A stretch of 64,000 nt of DNA from Whalleya microplaca (taxonomy: Eukaryota > Ascomycota > Sordariomycetes > Xylariales > Xylariaceae). Below are positions 22,819 to 35,230 of the stretch, one piece after another. The notes beneath the pieces were generated by a model. That model made no database searches. It saw nothing but the letters and a program-made list of their open reading frames with translations, and was not told the origin of the DNA. The position numbers were made by a program, and so were the translations under genes. Positions within the stretch are counted from its first letter, which is position 1. Every line of letters begins with the position of its first letter. The DNA lies in the NCBI GenBank assembly GCA_022497155.1, contig MU385743.1, positions 186,001-250,000 on the forward strand, given 5' to 3'.

Positions 22819-24958
22819 ATGGAGAGCTTAGAGAAATCAATGACCATCGACAATGCTTCTCTGCAGGCATTGTCGAGACAAGCTGATACAGCCACGGAGT
22901 CGCAGAAGCCTGCACCAATATTCGGACCGCATCCTTCGACCGAAGCTATCCAAGAGAGCTTCACCGACTCCGGCTACAGTTCTCAGTCAACAACGCCGAA
23001 TGAGAAGCCCTTGGCGAAAACGAAGCCAAATCCATTCCACGCAGCCCGAATTCCTTCCCTCCTGTTCAAGAAGAAGAAGGTCTCTTTTATAGATAAGGAA
23101 ATCGACGACCCGACTAGAGAACGTTTCAGGACTATTCAATTCCACTTTGAGGAACTCCTCCTGAGACAGATGCGAGCTCAACAGAAGCCTGGTACGAGAT
23201 ACAAACCTATGTCAACACGTCTAGCGATGATGGGTACATCGAAGGATGACGCGCGACCTCACATAGTCGTCCTTTGCCAGTCTACCCATGAGAACCTCAT
23301 TCAGGTATTCGTCAAGCAAAAGATAGTCACAGATATCTGTCGGCCAGATGTTCTGGGTGTCCCGTCTTTTGAAGTCGTAGTGCTTGGAAATGCACCGCGG
23401 CTGCATGTCGCCGGCTTAGATATTGAGGTCATCACGGACCCCGAAAGAATTTATGCTCGAGCCCATCGAAACACACTTTGCGGTGTACCAATCTCGTTTC
23501 AAGATCATGGGGGCCAGCAACAAAATGCTACTTTTGGTGGCATCATCAAAATTGTGGCTGCAAATGGTGAGATGAAATTATTCGGAATGACAGCAGGCCA
23601 TGTGCTTCACCAATGGGTCCACAGAGAAACAATGCAGCAGGATAACATGACATTCCTCGAAGATCACCAACCCAGTGCACTGTCTCGGGAGGGGATTTTA
23701 GCTCACGGGAATGACACTCAAAGTGTTGATACATATGAGCTTGACATGGATGGTATTGAAGTTGGTGTCGAGCAATTCGCCGATAATAACTCTCATGAGG
23801 CCATTCTCAACGTGCAAGATCCGTCGTGGGAGTTCAAGGATATTACTGTGCTTGGTCATATTGTTGACACCACTAAAGGCGACAGACGCTGTAGTACTAG
23901 GAAATGCTATGATTGGGCCCTGTTTCAGCCTACAGTTTACGAGATGAACCAGATACCCATCAATGGTATGGAGGGAAAAGCACAGCTTAGCGTAGCTCGA
24001 AAACGACCGGGAGCCACCGGAACTAGGCCAGTCTTTGTGTTGAGCGGCTCAACGGGCTGCAAGATGGGATGTCTGTTGTCTGATCCTGGCCGGATACTCT
24101 TGGATGACGGGGCCGAATTTGTTGATTGTTTCATGGTCATGGTAACTGACTGTTCAGGTGAGCACCATAGAGATTCACCCATTCGTTCAAATGTCAACGG
24201 GTAAGTTAGGAATCCATGATGGTGATTCGGGCTCCTGGGTTGTTGATGCTATGAGTTTTGAGGTATATGGCCAACTCGTTGCCTCGGATATACTCGGTGG
24301 CGGCTATGTCATATCGATGACAGATATCTTGGATGATATGAAGTTTCAACTAGGAGCTCAGAGTGTGGGATTTCCCGACTTCATGGACATACTTCACGCA
24401 AAAACGGTGGAAGACCGAACCAAGACACCTCGGACCCTAGTAGAGCTCCCTGCAACGAGCTCTACCGACGAAATGGAGGCCAGTTCGTATGCACCGACGG
24501 AATTAAGGAGGATAAAGGACGTGAATGTAGAGGAAGTATTCGAGGAAGTCTTTGAGGAAGAGAATAGAGACATCGAACCGCTCCCTACAGTACAGTACCT
24601 GGATCGCTCCACACTAGCTGACAACTCGCATTACATTCCACAGATTCCTGGAGCAGCTTTGAGAAAATTATCTGAACTGAATTTTCATGACGATACTATT
24701 CACGGTTGCATCTCTCGTCCGCGCAGTTTCGCTTACTCATCTCGACGTGGATCAAGTAATTCACTTCAAAGCATAAGGATACAACTGAAGAAGATGCGTA
24801 GCTCTTCTGCGTCTGGGAGTGGTTTACCGCTGGAGTCAAGCATGCGAGAGGCTATTCCTCTAGTTTATGATTCTGGTTATGCATCAATAGATGTGTCACC
24901 AAGAGGCTCTTCAGAGGGGTTAGCTAAAAATCGTTCTGGTGGTTCATGTTTAGCTTGA
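22819..24958 (+). CDS. Chymotrypsin-fold serine-protease-like protein, unknown role
   Basis: Two exons (22819-24157, 24210-24958) give 695 aa. The 52-nt intron (24158-24209, GTGAGC...TTAG) fuses two frames and creates a GIHDGDSGSWVVD segment. A candidate catalytic triad is in the usual order: His261 in MTAGHVL, Asp365 in YDWALF and Ser453 in GDSGSW. The ~230 residues before this domain are low complexity, and the last ~200 are Ser-rich and acidic, so the protein is a long disordered chain around one protease-like core. No signal peptide is present, so it is probably intracellular. Similar cores occur in uncharacterised ascomycete proteins, some next to or fused to NLR-like receptors; no such domain is visible here. 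Protease activity is inference; a divergent neighbour encodes a membrane protein. Confidence 0.75.
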
Positions 24959-25215
24959 CTGATGGAAAGTACCACAATATATTCAGATGAAATTCAATTC
25001 GTTAGTATCATTTTTCATGATCCATAGAGATCAGTTAGCTAAGATCTAAGAGAGATCACGGCATAAGAAGCTGGTGTCATAAGCTGTGACGGCTTACAGG
25101 GATGTGTGGCTGACAATCCAGGTGGCTGGGACGCCCCACAAGCTGTGGCTTATATATAGGAGGTTTCCCTCTGTTAGTCTCTAGTGACGATACTTCTCTA
25201 ATACAATGACTACTA

Positions 25216-25266
25216 CTATATAGCACCCCACCCCGGACAGCCCTTAACGCCGGGACCGCAAAAAAA
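25216..25266 (+). repeat. Left terminal inverted repeat of element D
   Basis: Begins CTATATAGCACCCC and ends in an A-run; the inverse of 45285-45335 with two transition mismatches. It is GC-rich and hardly mutated, unlike the interior, as if RIP faded at the edge. Confidence 0.92.
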
Positions 25267-25539
25267 ACCGAGCTTCCATATAAACCCTTCAACTTCACTT
25301 ATACGAAACAAAGCTACGTTTTAAGTTAAAACACTGCTATTTTAAAAATTGTATCATTTATTAATTAATATATAGTCTGTGATTTTTTCGTACTAATTGG
25401 AATTTTTTTAGTAGTAATTTCGCGAAATGAAATATGTATAAAATCAGACTTTTAACCTTTTTATAACTTTCGTCCTCCTTTATTTATAACTTAACATAAC
25501 CACTTTTTTTTATAATGCCTTTTTATTTAAAGAATAAAA

Positions 25540-26858
25540 TAGCTAATGTTATATTAAATGTTATCGATAATAGCTTTTTAATTTATCGATTTTCCGGCGT
25601 ATACGGCATTCCTTAATTTACCTTTTCCGCACGCCTTTTTAGTAGAGTATTAGCTGCAAACGTTATTTAGAAAATAAAATTAACAAAAAAATAAAAATAT
25701 ACGCTAGCTAAATAGATATTATACCAGGAAATGCTTAGATTTATACCTAGCTATAATATTATACGGTTTATTACCTAAGATTTCTCGAACCTTAACGGCA
25801 ATTTTACTCCTATCGGCAAGCATTAAATTAAAGCTTTTAAAAAACGTAATCTTTCGATTTATATTAAAATTAGGCGTAAAACTAAAGCAGTACGTTTTAA
25901 TTGCTTTATTTCAAAAGCTGTTAACTGGTTTTTTAATATTAGGAAGTATTAATATAAATTTATACGCCCTAAACTTATATATAACGTTAATAAAAAAGAA
26001 CTAATAGTTAGCTATAATTTAATACTAAAAAAGAACGTTTTAAAACTTAAAAACTAATAAAATTAATAGGAATCAATAAATTAATATTTAGTAGCTTTAT
26101 AACGCGTAAAACTAGTTTAAAAAGCCTATAAACATATGCCTAAACCTTTTTTATCGAATATATTAGCGTAATAAATAAAGCTATCGATCTAGCTATTATT
26201 TTTTTAAAACAAAAGCTTTAAGCAGCTTAATTCCTTATTAAATTTTGTAATATATTTAATTAGCATTTTATTTGCTCGCTAAAAAGTGGTCTAATAACGA
26301 GATTACTATAAAATAGCTAAAATATATATATATTTCTTAAACCGATTATATAAAAAAATACAATAACGAACCACGCTTATTAATTTTTAATAGCTATAAA
26401 AACTATACGTCTATAAGTTATTTTCGAATTCCTATCGATTTTAGTTAGTTTTTAATTTTTCTGATTTTTTTAAATTTTTTATAGCCATATATTAATATAC
26501 CTTTATTATAAAACAAATTTATAAAGAAATATTTTACTAATAACATCTTTTTTTATTTCTTCCTTATATATACCTTTCACGGCCTCTAGCTTTTAAATAA
26601 TAGCCTTTTTAACTTTTTAAAGGCACATTATCGTAAATATTTGGTTTAAATAACATCCTTAACTAATACTTTACTTATTAATAAGTTAAATTTCCTATAT
26701 TATTACGCTAAAGCCCGATAGTTTACATTAAGAAAATAAAACATTTAAGCCGGCTTTAAAGTTATAAAAAATTAACTAATTAACCGTAATAAAGCTCTCT
26801 TTTATAAAGAAATTTAGCAGGATAAAATTCCTATTAAAAGGTATAAATCTCTTAATAT
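25540..26858 (+). pseudogene. Fot1/pogo-like transposase remnant, N-terminal and DDE part
   Basis: No long open frame survives, but reading through the stops in one frame gives pieces of a pogo/Fot1-type transposase. These include a helix-turn-helix/CENPB-type region, then segments such as IGKHQIKAFKKRN and VNWFFNI, and a DDE-like core toward 26650. Nearly all stops (TAA/TAG) can be explained as C-to-T or G-to-A changes at Gln/Trp/Arg codons, the RIP pattern. It is cut by the family B LTR element at 26858 and continues at 30948. Confidence 0.75.
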
Positions 26859-27187
26859 TGTCTTGGGACAGGGTGTTAAAGTGAATCGAAAGTGAGATAT
26901 TAAGTCAAAAATAAGTGTATATAATAGCTGCTAAAGCTATATGTAACTATCTGGTAATCTTTATTATTGTTTAATAATATTTATTATTATTTATTGTAAA
27001 AAAGTGAAAGAAATGTAAGGGAAAAAGTCAGCTAAATATAGGTATATAATCCACTATAAATTGCCTTATAAAGTGCCTTATAAATACCCTATAAAATGCC
27101 TTATAAAGTGCCTTATAACGTGGCTTTAGGGGGCTTTTAATAGCTTTTAAGCTGCTATTAATACCCGTAATCCCCTGCCCTATAACA
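26859..27187 (+). repeat. 5' LTR of element B
   Basis: Direct copy of 30615-30943 and related to the solo LTR at 43852-44163. Many TG and CA sites of the solo copy are TA here, which documents RIP directly. Confidence 0.85.
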
Positions 27188-27329
27188 TCTCTCCCTGATT
27201 TTTCAGCTAGCGTTCACGCAGCTGAAAAATCAAAAAAAAATAAAAAATAAAAAATAAAAAATAAAAACACGCCCCACACTTAAATGCCTAACCTTCAGAT
27301 CTGAAAAAAAAAAATTTCACCCTAGGGAC

Positions 27330-27670
27330 CTTAGGGTAACAGGTCAGATAGCCACAGCTATTAGCAGCAGCAGCAGCAGCAGCAAGTCAAGTGACAACAG
27401 GTCAGCTAGCCACAGCTATCAGCAGCAGCAGGTGGTCAGGTAACAACAGGTCAGCTAGCCACAGCTAGCCACGGCTTTTAACAGGTCAGATAGCCACAGC
27501 TATCAGCAGCAGCAGGTCAGGTCAGGTGACCTCCCTATAAGCCTCCCTAGCAGCTAACAGCAGGTCAGCAGGTGACAGCAGGTCAGCTAGCCACAGCTAT
27601 TAGCAGCAACAGCAGCAGCAGCAGCTAATAGCCTCCCTTACTGCTAAAGGCCTCCCTTGCTGCTAAAGGT
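27330..27670 (+). repeat. GC-richer CAG/CAGGTCAG tandem array inside element B
   Basis: About five imperfect units built from AACAGGTCAGCTAGCCACAG followed by (CAG)n. Unlike everything around it, it keeps abundant CA and TG dinucleotides. It is either a late expansion after RIP or a stretch that escaped it. Confidence 0.8.
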
Positions 27671-28064
27671 AATATTCAAGTGATAAGGTATATCAGGGTA
27701 TAAAAAAGTATTATCCGATATCGTCGTTTATATAAATTGTATACATGTTAATAGCTAGCTACATTTAGCCATATACTAATAGCACAATTAGCTTATTACT
27801 GTTACTTATATAAAAATAGACAGGTTTATATATAAAAACATACGGTCTAGTATCTTTGGTATTATTACGCTTTATATTTCTAATATCCTATTATATAAAA
27901 AGAAAATTTGTAAATTATAAGTAATAAATAACGTGAATATAATATAAATAAAAGCAGCTAACTAGCTATCGATCGAATATATAGCTTGGTTCGATTTATA
28001 TAAAAAACAGGTGGCTATTAAATAAAATAAAATAGTCGCGTGCGAAAGTAAATTTAATAGTAAA

Positions 28065-30488
28065 TGTCACGGCACAAGCCTTATAGGGTGTTATAAAGCC
28101 TTATAAGCTGTAGCATATCCTAGGCCCCGCATACGTAACCTACCGGACCACATACTTAGTTAGATAGCTTAAGTAATCAGGTGAGAAGGTTTTTTTAAAT
28201 TAAGCTATTATATAATAATTAGCTGACTTTTTATTCCTTACCTTATAATTTTATAATAATATATATTTATTACTTAACACGCGTTACTTTTTTTTTAAGC
28301 CGTTATATAATTATAAGGTCCTTTAGTATTAAATTTAGCTAATTTTACTATCGAATTAATTTAGCGCTTTTTTTTTTAACGTGGTTAATTAGTTACCCAT
28401 TAATTCTTTTTTTTCTCGATTAGGTATAATCGATTAGTTACTTATTAATAACTTTTTGCGCCGACATAATCGATTAATTACTCGTTAGTTACTTTTTTTC
28501 TTCATTAACACCTTATTATAACGTATTATACGCACTAGCAGTTTAGCCTTAAAAAGTATATAATTTATTAAAAGGTATTGTACTAAAAGATCCCGGCGTA
28601 ATTAATTAATTACCCGCCACTTATATCTTATCGGACCTCGTTAAATTAAGCACGTATAATAGCATCTAGCTATTTAACGCTAAATTATATCTGTCATTTT
28701 TGTCGACCTCGTTTTTTAGACATTTTTTTCGGTCCGAAATTATATTTAGGTATAGCGGATCCGATTTTTTTTTACCCGCTATTTTTAGCGATTAGTTGCA
28801 GTAGCGCGGCTATTTTTTAACTTGTTTTTAATAATTAGTTATAGCAAGTTATCTTTTCCTTCCTTTTTTATACGCTAATTCTAGCGATTAGTCGCAATAG
28901 CGTATATAATGGCGTCTTTTGGCAACAACGAGCTAAACGCCGCACTTTAAGCCTTACGTACTAAACTTACTTTTAAATTTAATACTTACATTAACGCGTT
29001 AAAAGCTAATTATAAAAGCTACGTTTAGTAGCTCCAAATTAATAAAACCTTTATTAAATTTAAGCTCGGCGTTATAAAGACTACTTATAATATTTTATTA
29101 TTTAAATAGTTACACTTTCGATTAGTCCTTTTAAATTTTCCTATTTTATTTAGTTTATCAGACTTTAATATATAAATTTTCTAAATTGCCGGCAAATTAA
29201 AAATCGACAATAAAGCAATTAAATTATCTTAAGCCAAGTTTTATTATATATATGTTTATTTCGAGCCTAAGGTATAATATATCGTCCTTTTTATTATAGC
29301 TTATATATAAAAAAGCGGCGTTTAAAATTACTAAACTATTTTAGATATTTTAAAGTTAATTTACGCCGACCCGAATAAAGTTACGCAAGTAGCGGCTAAG
29401 CTTCGATCTACTATATAAGGTTTAAACGAGTTTATTCGTATTTTTCTGGCGCAATAGTACCGATAGACCTAGGAGGTAGGTAAAATAAATCTGTTTAAAA
29501 AGCACCGGGTTAATTGTTTGCGTTATGCCGTAAATAATAAACTAAAGCGGAAGCTTTTTAAAAGAAATTTAGTGCTAAATATTTATAATAAATTTATTTT
29601 TTAGCTATATCGATAGTTAGGCTTTTATATATCTTCCGGTTCCTGTAATCCGAACGCTATAAATACCTTTATTAGCACGATTTATATATACGGCGCGGCC
29701 GAAGCTGAAATTAAAATAGTGTTTAAAAATATTTTAATAAACGGTAGATAAATACCTAAAATTGCGTCACTTTAGATTTTTAAAGGACAGCAGGCGCTTT
29801 TTATTACGAAATCGGAACGACGATTACGTTAAAAGTAATACTAATATATACGTTATAAATCGACAGACTATTCGGTTTAAGATTACCTTTTGCTGTTACC
29901 GGAATCGAATTTCCGCAAGCTATATATTAACGACAATAATATATAAATCAGGGGGGTAGTTACAATAGCAGGTATATAGCTTATAAGGGATATTAAATAG
30001 TTATAAAAAAATATAGTAAATTAATAAGATCTTTTTAAAGGACTCGATTTTTAAAATTTTAACAAGTTTATTTAGTGTTAATATTAAGTTTTATACAATT
30101 TATATAAACTGAAATATAAGGGTTAAATAAGGTCGAAAAATCACCTTTTAGGGATAGTAGTAATTAAGTTAATCCTTATATATACTAGGTATGCTATAAG
30201 CTAACTATTATTAGCTGCTATATATAGTGGATTTAGGGGGGTAATGTTATAACATAGACCCTATGGGGTGTTATAAAACCCTATAAGCTATAACATACCC
30301 TAGGCCCCGTATATATAACCTGCCGGACTACATATTTAATTAAATAGCTTAGGTAATCAGGTGAGGAGGTTTTCTTAGGTCAGGCTGTTATATAGCAATT
30401 AGCTGACCTTTTACTCCTTACCTTATAATTTTACAGTAATACACACTTATTACTTAACACGCGCCACCTCTTTCTTTAAGCCGTCACA
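28065..30488 (+). mobile_element. Element A1: gag-only LTR retrotransposon
   Basis: LTRs of 243-244 bp at 28065-28307 and 30245-30488, beginning TGTCACGGC or its mutated form and ending GCCGTCACA. The target duplication is GTAAA/GTAGA (28060-28064 / 30489-30493; one transition). A polypurine tract (AGGGGGGTAA) abuts the 3' LTR. The 1.9-kb interior has room for a gag frame only. The element lies inside element B, so it inserted later. Confidence 0.88.
28909..29940 (+). pseudogene. Gag-like gene of element A1, RIP-inactivated
   Basis: An ATG at 28909 opens MASFGNNELNAAL before the first stop. Downstream, reading through stops, come gag-like helical segments (LLDILKLIYADPNKVTQ and GLNEFIRIFLAQ in one frame) and later a basic region where a zinc knuckle would be expected. 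Family A2 carries the same region in reverse at about 43412-44350, with ATA in place of the ATG. No protease, RT or integrase can be found, so the family depends on another element or is a long-dead deletion derivative. Confidence 0.7.
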
Positions 30489-30614
30489 GTAGATATATTT
30501 TAAGTGGCTATTACTAGTAAATTCTATGTCTCCGTAACGTATAATATAAAAAACTGTTTTTGCTCGATTAATTAAAAGGCAAGAAAGTTAAGGCCTGTCC
30601 GGAAATAAGCCAAA

Positions 30615-30943
30615 TATTTTGGGACAAAATATCAAGATAAATCGAAAGTAAGATATCAAGTCAAAAATGAGTGTATATAATAGCTGCCAAAGCTATATAT
30701 AACTATCTAGTAATCTCTATTATTATTTAGTAATATTTATTATTATTTATTATAAAAAAGTGAAGGAGATATAAGAGAAAAAGTTAGCTAAATACAGGTA
30801 TATAATCCACTATAAATTGCCTTATAAAGTGCCCTATAAATACCCTATAAAATGCCCTGTGAAATGCCCTGTAACGTAGCTTTAAGGGGCTTTTAATAGC
30901 TTTTAAGCTGCTATTAATACCCGTAATCCCCTGCCCCATAACA
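30615..30943 (+). repeat. 3' LTR of element B
   Basis: Copy of 26859-27187; its first bases are TATTTTGGG instead of TGTCTTGGG, all transitions. ATAT follows directly (30944-30947), matching the duplication in front of the 5' LTR. Confidence 0.85.
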
Positions 30944-30947
30944 ATAT

Positions 30948-31375
30948 TAAAGGCAAAAAGTTAACGGCCTTTAAGAAAAATCTCAAAACACTTACCACAC
31001 GCCGTTAACTGTAAAATATTACTTACCTTTATTTTTTATAAACCCGTAATACCTTTAGGAAGCTTTTTAGGGCTTTTATTAAAACTAAGTCTAAAATTAG
31101 GCTTAAAAACGAGTAAATTAGCAACTTTAAGGCTTAAATCGAGCGTTTTCGCCCTAAAAAACGCCGTAAAATCCCTAATTTAAATCGCCGCTTTATAAGT
31201 TTTAAGGAAATCTTTTTACAGTAAAAAAGATCCGATAAAGCATTAAAATTAGCTTTAAAGCCGGTAGTTATAAAAAAACGTAAATAAAAAAATAAATAAA
31301 AAAATAAAAAAAGAAAACGAAATTTAGGCTATTTTACTACTTAAATATAGCCGATCGAAAAGGTTTATTAAAATG
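30948..31375 (+). pseudogene. Fot1/pogo-like transposase remnant, C-terminal part
   Basis: Continuation of the element D transposase beyond element B. Reading through stops gives a basic C-terminal region with segments such as SKKLTAFKKNLKTL and ERFRPKKRRKIPN, like the tails of Fot1-type proteins. It is cut by element A2. Confidence 0.7.
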
Positions 31376-34299
31376 CTAATTATAATAGCTTAAAGAAAGA
31401 GGCGGCGTGTGTTACGTAATAAGTGTATATTACTGAAAAATTATAAGGTGAGGAGTAAAAGGTTAGCTAATTATTATGTGATAGCCTAACTTAAGAAAAC
31501 CTCCTTACTTAATTACTTAAGCTATTTAATTAAACATATAGTTCGGCAGGTTATATATATAAGGCCTAAGGTATATTATAGCTTATAAGGCTTTATAACA
31601 CTTTATAAAGCTTATGTTATAACATTACCCCCTTAAATTTATTATATATAATAGCTAATAATCATTAGCTTATAGCGCACCTAGTATATATAAGGATTAA
31701 CCTAATTATTACTGCTTTAAAAAGGTGATTTTTTGACTTTATTTACCCCTATATTATAGTATATTAAATTTATATATACCCTAACATTAGCATTAAGTAA
31801 ACTTATTAAAATTTTAAAAATTAAATCCTTTATAAGATTTAATTAATTTATTATATTCTTTTATAACTACTTAATATCGACCATTATAATTAGCTGCTAT
31901 TATTATTATTATAACTTATTTACCCCTTTAAAACTTAACTTATAACCTCGTTATCGGTAAATAACTTACGGAAGTTCGATTTATATAATAATAACGGGCA
32001 TTTCGTAATATTATAAGTTATATCGCTATAACGCTAGCACTATTAAAAATGTTTTTTAATACGACATTTCTCGTAAGTATTAAATATAGCTATCGGGCTA
32101 TCGGGAGTTTAAAATAACGCAATCTTAAGTAGCTAAGCACCGCTTTTAAAGGTATTTTCGGACGTAGCTTTAGCTTCAGTTCCGTATATATAAATAGTAC
32201 TAATTGTTACGGCCGAATCGGGACTAGTTAGGACTGGGGTTAAGATTAAGATCAGGTGGGGTACGCAAACGCTGCAATCACCCAGATGACTAAGCTACCC
32301 CACCTTACGTATATAGTGATTTTTAGCAGACCTTGTTAGGCTTACTTTTTCCTTTCCTTTTTTTCCCTATATTGATAATTTTACTAGTAATACAGCTAGA
32401 TCTTAAGCCCTGTCTTTCGTAAGCGTATACCCCGTAACATTAATAGAGATATTTATAGCACTAGAATTACGGGAAGCCGAGACGTAAAAACCTAACTGCC
32501 GGTAAAGCTATAAAATAAATTTGTTATAAATATTCGGTATTAAATCTTTTTTAAAAAGTTTCCGTTTATTAAGCCTTAAGCTTTAGCCTTAATTATAGCT
32601 ATATATATAAGTCCTTTCGGGACTTATTATTAATTAATAAAACAAGCTTTATTATATATATAGGTCTTATAATTAATAGCACCTATAAAAGGTCGCGCCG
32701 ACTTATATAATATAAAAAATCATTTTTTTTTTATCGAGCCCGTTAATTAACTGTCTATATAACAGCAGTTTTAAGTTATATCGATAAATTAATGACGTTT
32801 CCGCCAGAAATTCGTCAAACATATATAACAACTAACGACTTTAAAAAGAACTATTACTAATATCTAATAATACTCGTTTTCCTTTTACCTTAAGTAGATT
32901 TCGATATAGCTTCGATTAGGTTTTTCGTATTATTATTTAATAATTTAATATATAGATCGATATATATATAAAAAAGTAATAACTTACGTATATATATAAA
33001 CGAATTCGATTAAATTTAGCATATTAAACTTATAAGCCGGAATAGCCGGAGAACTTCTTTCGGACTAGCCTCTTTTATTTTATAACCTCTTATACTTTAT
33101 TTATTTTTAATTTCGATATCGATATTAATATTAATCAGCGCTATTAATACTTTGTACCCCTATTTAAACTTATATCTTTATATTATTAAAAACCTTAATA
33201 TAACGCCCTAAATGTTGCTACATTTATTAATAAGTATTTATAACATAAAGTAATTATTAAGTTAAAAAGTAATATCCTATAAAGGATTATTAACTATACC
33301 TTATATATTAGACAGTAATAGCTAATAACTTAATAATAGCAGCCGATAACGAAATAAACGTCCCGGTCTAAGGGTATCGAAAGTATAGATTATAATAACG
33401 AATAATATATAAATAGATATAAGTTATAATAAGCTATTTATTTGGCTAATAAATTTATTAAATCCTAATCACTTATTAATAATATTTTAGATATTAACGA
33501 TAATTAAAATTAGCCCGATAATTAAAATTAGCCCGATAATTAAAATTAGTCCGATAACTAAAATTAACCTATTAATCGAAATCAGTAATTACTAACTTAA
33601 TTAATCGAAAGTAAACAAAAGTTATTTGACGACAATAATAATATAAAAAAGAAAAAAAAAACAATAATTTATTAACGAAAGCCTTAAAACCCCCGTTAAT
33701 AAAATATACGTATATATATAACTTAATAGCTTTATTTCTAGTTTAATTAATAGCTTATTTATTAATAGCTTACTCGTTAACAGCCTATTCGTTAATAAAC
33801 CAATACCTTATATATCGTTTATATAAAAGCGTTTGAAAACTTTACTAGATTTTTATTTAATTAATCCGACACTAATCGGAAATTACTAAAAGTTGGTCGA
33901 AAAAATACTATAAAATATAATAAAGTTACGAGAACAATAATAAAATCTGCTACCGTTAACCGACTTATTAATTAAGGAATCTATAAAGTAATTACGGACG
34001 ATAAAAACGCTATTAAATAGTACTTATATAACTAATTAAAGGCAATAAAGCTAAGAATAATAATATCGATAATTTAGCTAATAACGATAGAATCGATAAT
34101 AAAGTTAAGAATGACGAAATCGATAATAAAGCCGAAATCGACGAGGAGGCTATTAAAAACTTTTACTACTAATACCCGATCGATTACTACTATTACTTAA
34201 CTTAAATTAATAACCCTTACTACCGCTATTAACCTTTAACTAATAAAAAAATTATTAATTACTACCGCTATTACTTATACCGCTACTATTTACGATAAA

Positions 34300-35230
34300 C
34301 GAGAAATTTTAGCGACAAGTTATAAAATATACGGCAGTATTATTTATCGTTATTAATTAATTAAAAAAAAGTTTAATTAGATAGTTTATAACGGAATTGC
34401 GAGATATATAACGCGAAATTAACTATTTCTATCGATAAAAAGAGTAGTTTAATAGCTAAAAATTATTCGATATCGGATTTTTTTACCCGGATTTAAATTA
34501 AGCCTTTAAAACCAGCAATTACGTCGTTATCGGAAAAAACGTTTATTAGCGAAACGTATATTTATTTATCGATATAATTAGAGATATAAAAACTAATAAA
34601 GCAAAAACAGAAATTATTATTAAAGACTTTAATTAACTGTTACGGAACGATACCTAGATTTAATAGGCCGCTTAATTAAATAATACTAATAAGACTTTAA
34701 TAAAGGTTAATAATAATTACGCATGCCGCAAGCTTTTTAAAAAATTTAAAATAACAGATAAAAAAGTATTAAATAAATTACGTAAGGCATTTTATTTTAA
34801 TAATAATATTTTATAAAATAAATTAATCCGTAACTAATTAATAGAAATAATCCGCGCTTATCGCGCGTATTATATGCCGTAAATTTATTAATATATAACG
34901 CAGATTTATTAGTCGCTTACGCCTAAATTTTATATTTATATTAACCCGCCCGCAATAAGTCTATTATTAAATAAATACTTAACTTATATCGAAAAACGCT
35001 AGCAAATATATCGATAAATAATATTATAAAGGAATTAAAAATTTGACATTTATAATAATAATATTATCTTAATAGCGATTAATATCCCGGTCCCGACCTT
35101 AAAAAAATTAACTATATATAATTTTTATAAGGAAGACGATTTAGTATCGGCTAACGACAAGCTAGCGACCGATAATTACGATTTTTATTAGTCGAATAAT
35201 AAAGGGGGTTACTATTCCGATAGCTATAAT
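34300..35230 (+). pseudogene. Gag remnant of element C
   Basis: Reading through stops gives helical segments such as NYVVIGKNVY and KVLNKLRKAFYFNNN followed by LIEIIRAYRAYYMP, in keeping with a capsid domain. The 1.6 kb before it (32672-34300) is also open-looking but unidentified. Confidence 0.5.

Larger units (their letters stand above)
26859..30943 (+). mobile_element. Element B: non-autonomous LTR element
   Basis: Two direct copies of a 329-bp LTR (26859-27187 and 30615-30943) flank it, with a 4-bp target duplication ATAT on both sides. The LTR begins TG (TA in the mutated 3' copy) and ends CA. After removing the inserted element A1 only about 1.0 kb of interior remains (27188-28064, 30494-30614), with no gag or pol visible. 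It is therefore a small non-autonomous element of the TRIM/LARD kind. It interrupts the transposase of element D. Confidence 0.85.

Noticed and set aside
24158..24170. A 13-nt 'intron' (GTGAGC...ATAG) in the protease-like gene
   Set aside because: It restores the frame but is far too short to splice. The 52-nt GTGAGC...TTAG intron also restores the frame and gives a better protein junction.
27196..27232. 13-bp stem with 11-nt loop directly after the 5' LTR of element B, as a self-priming or packaging signal
   Set aside because: The inverted repeat (TGATTTTTCAGCT and its inverse) is real, but nothing further supports a role in priming, and the 3' flank is an A-rich low-complexity run.
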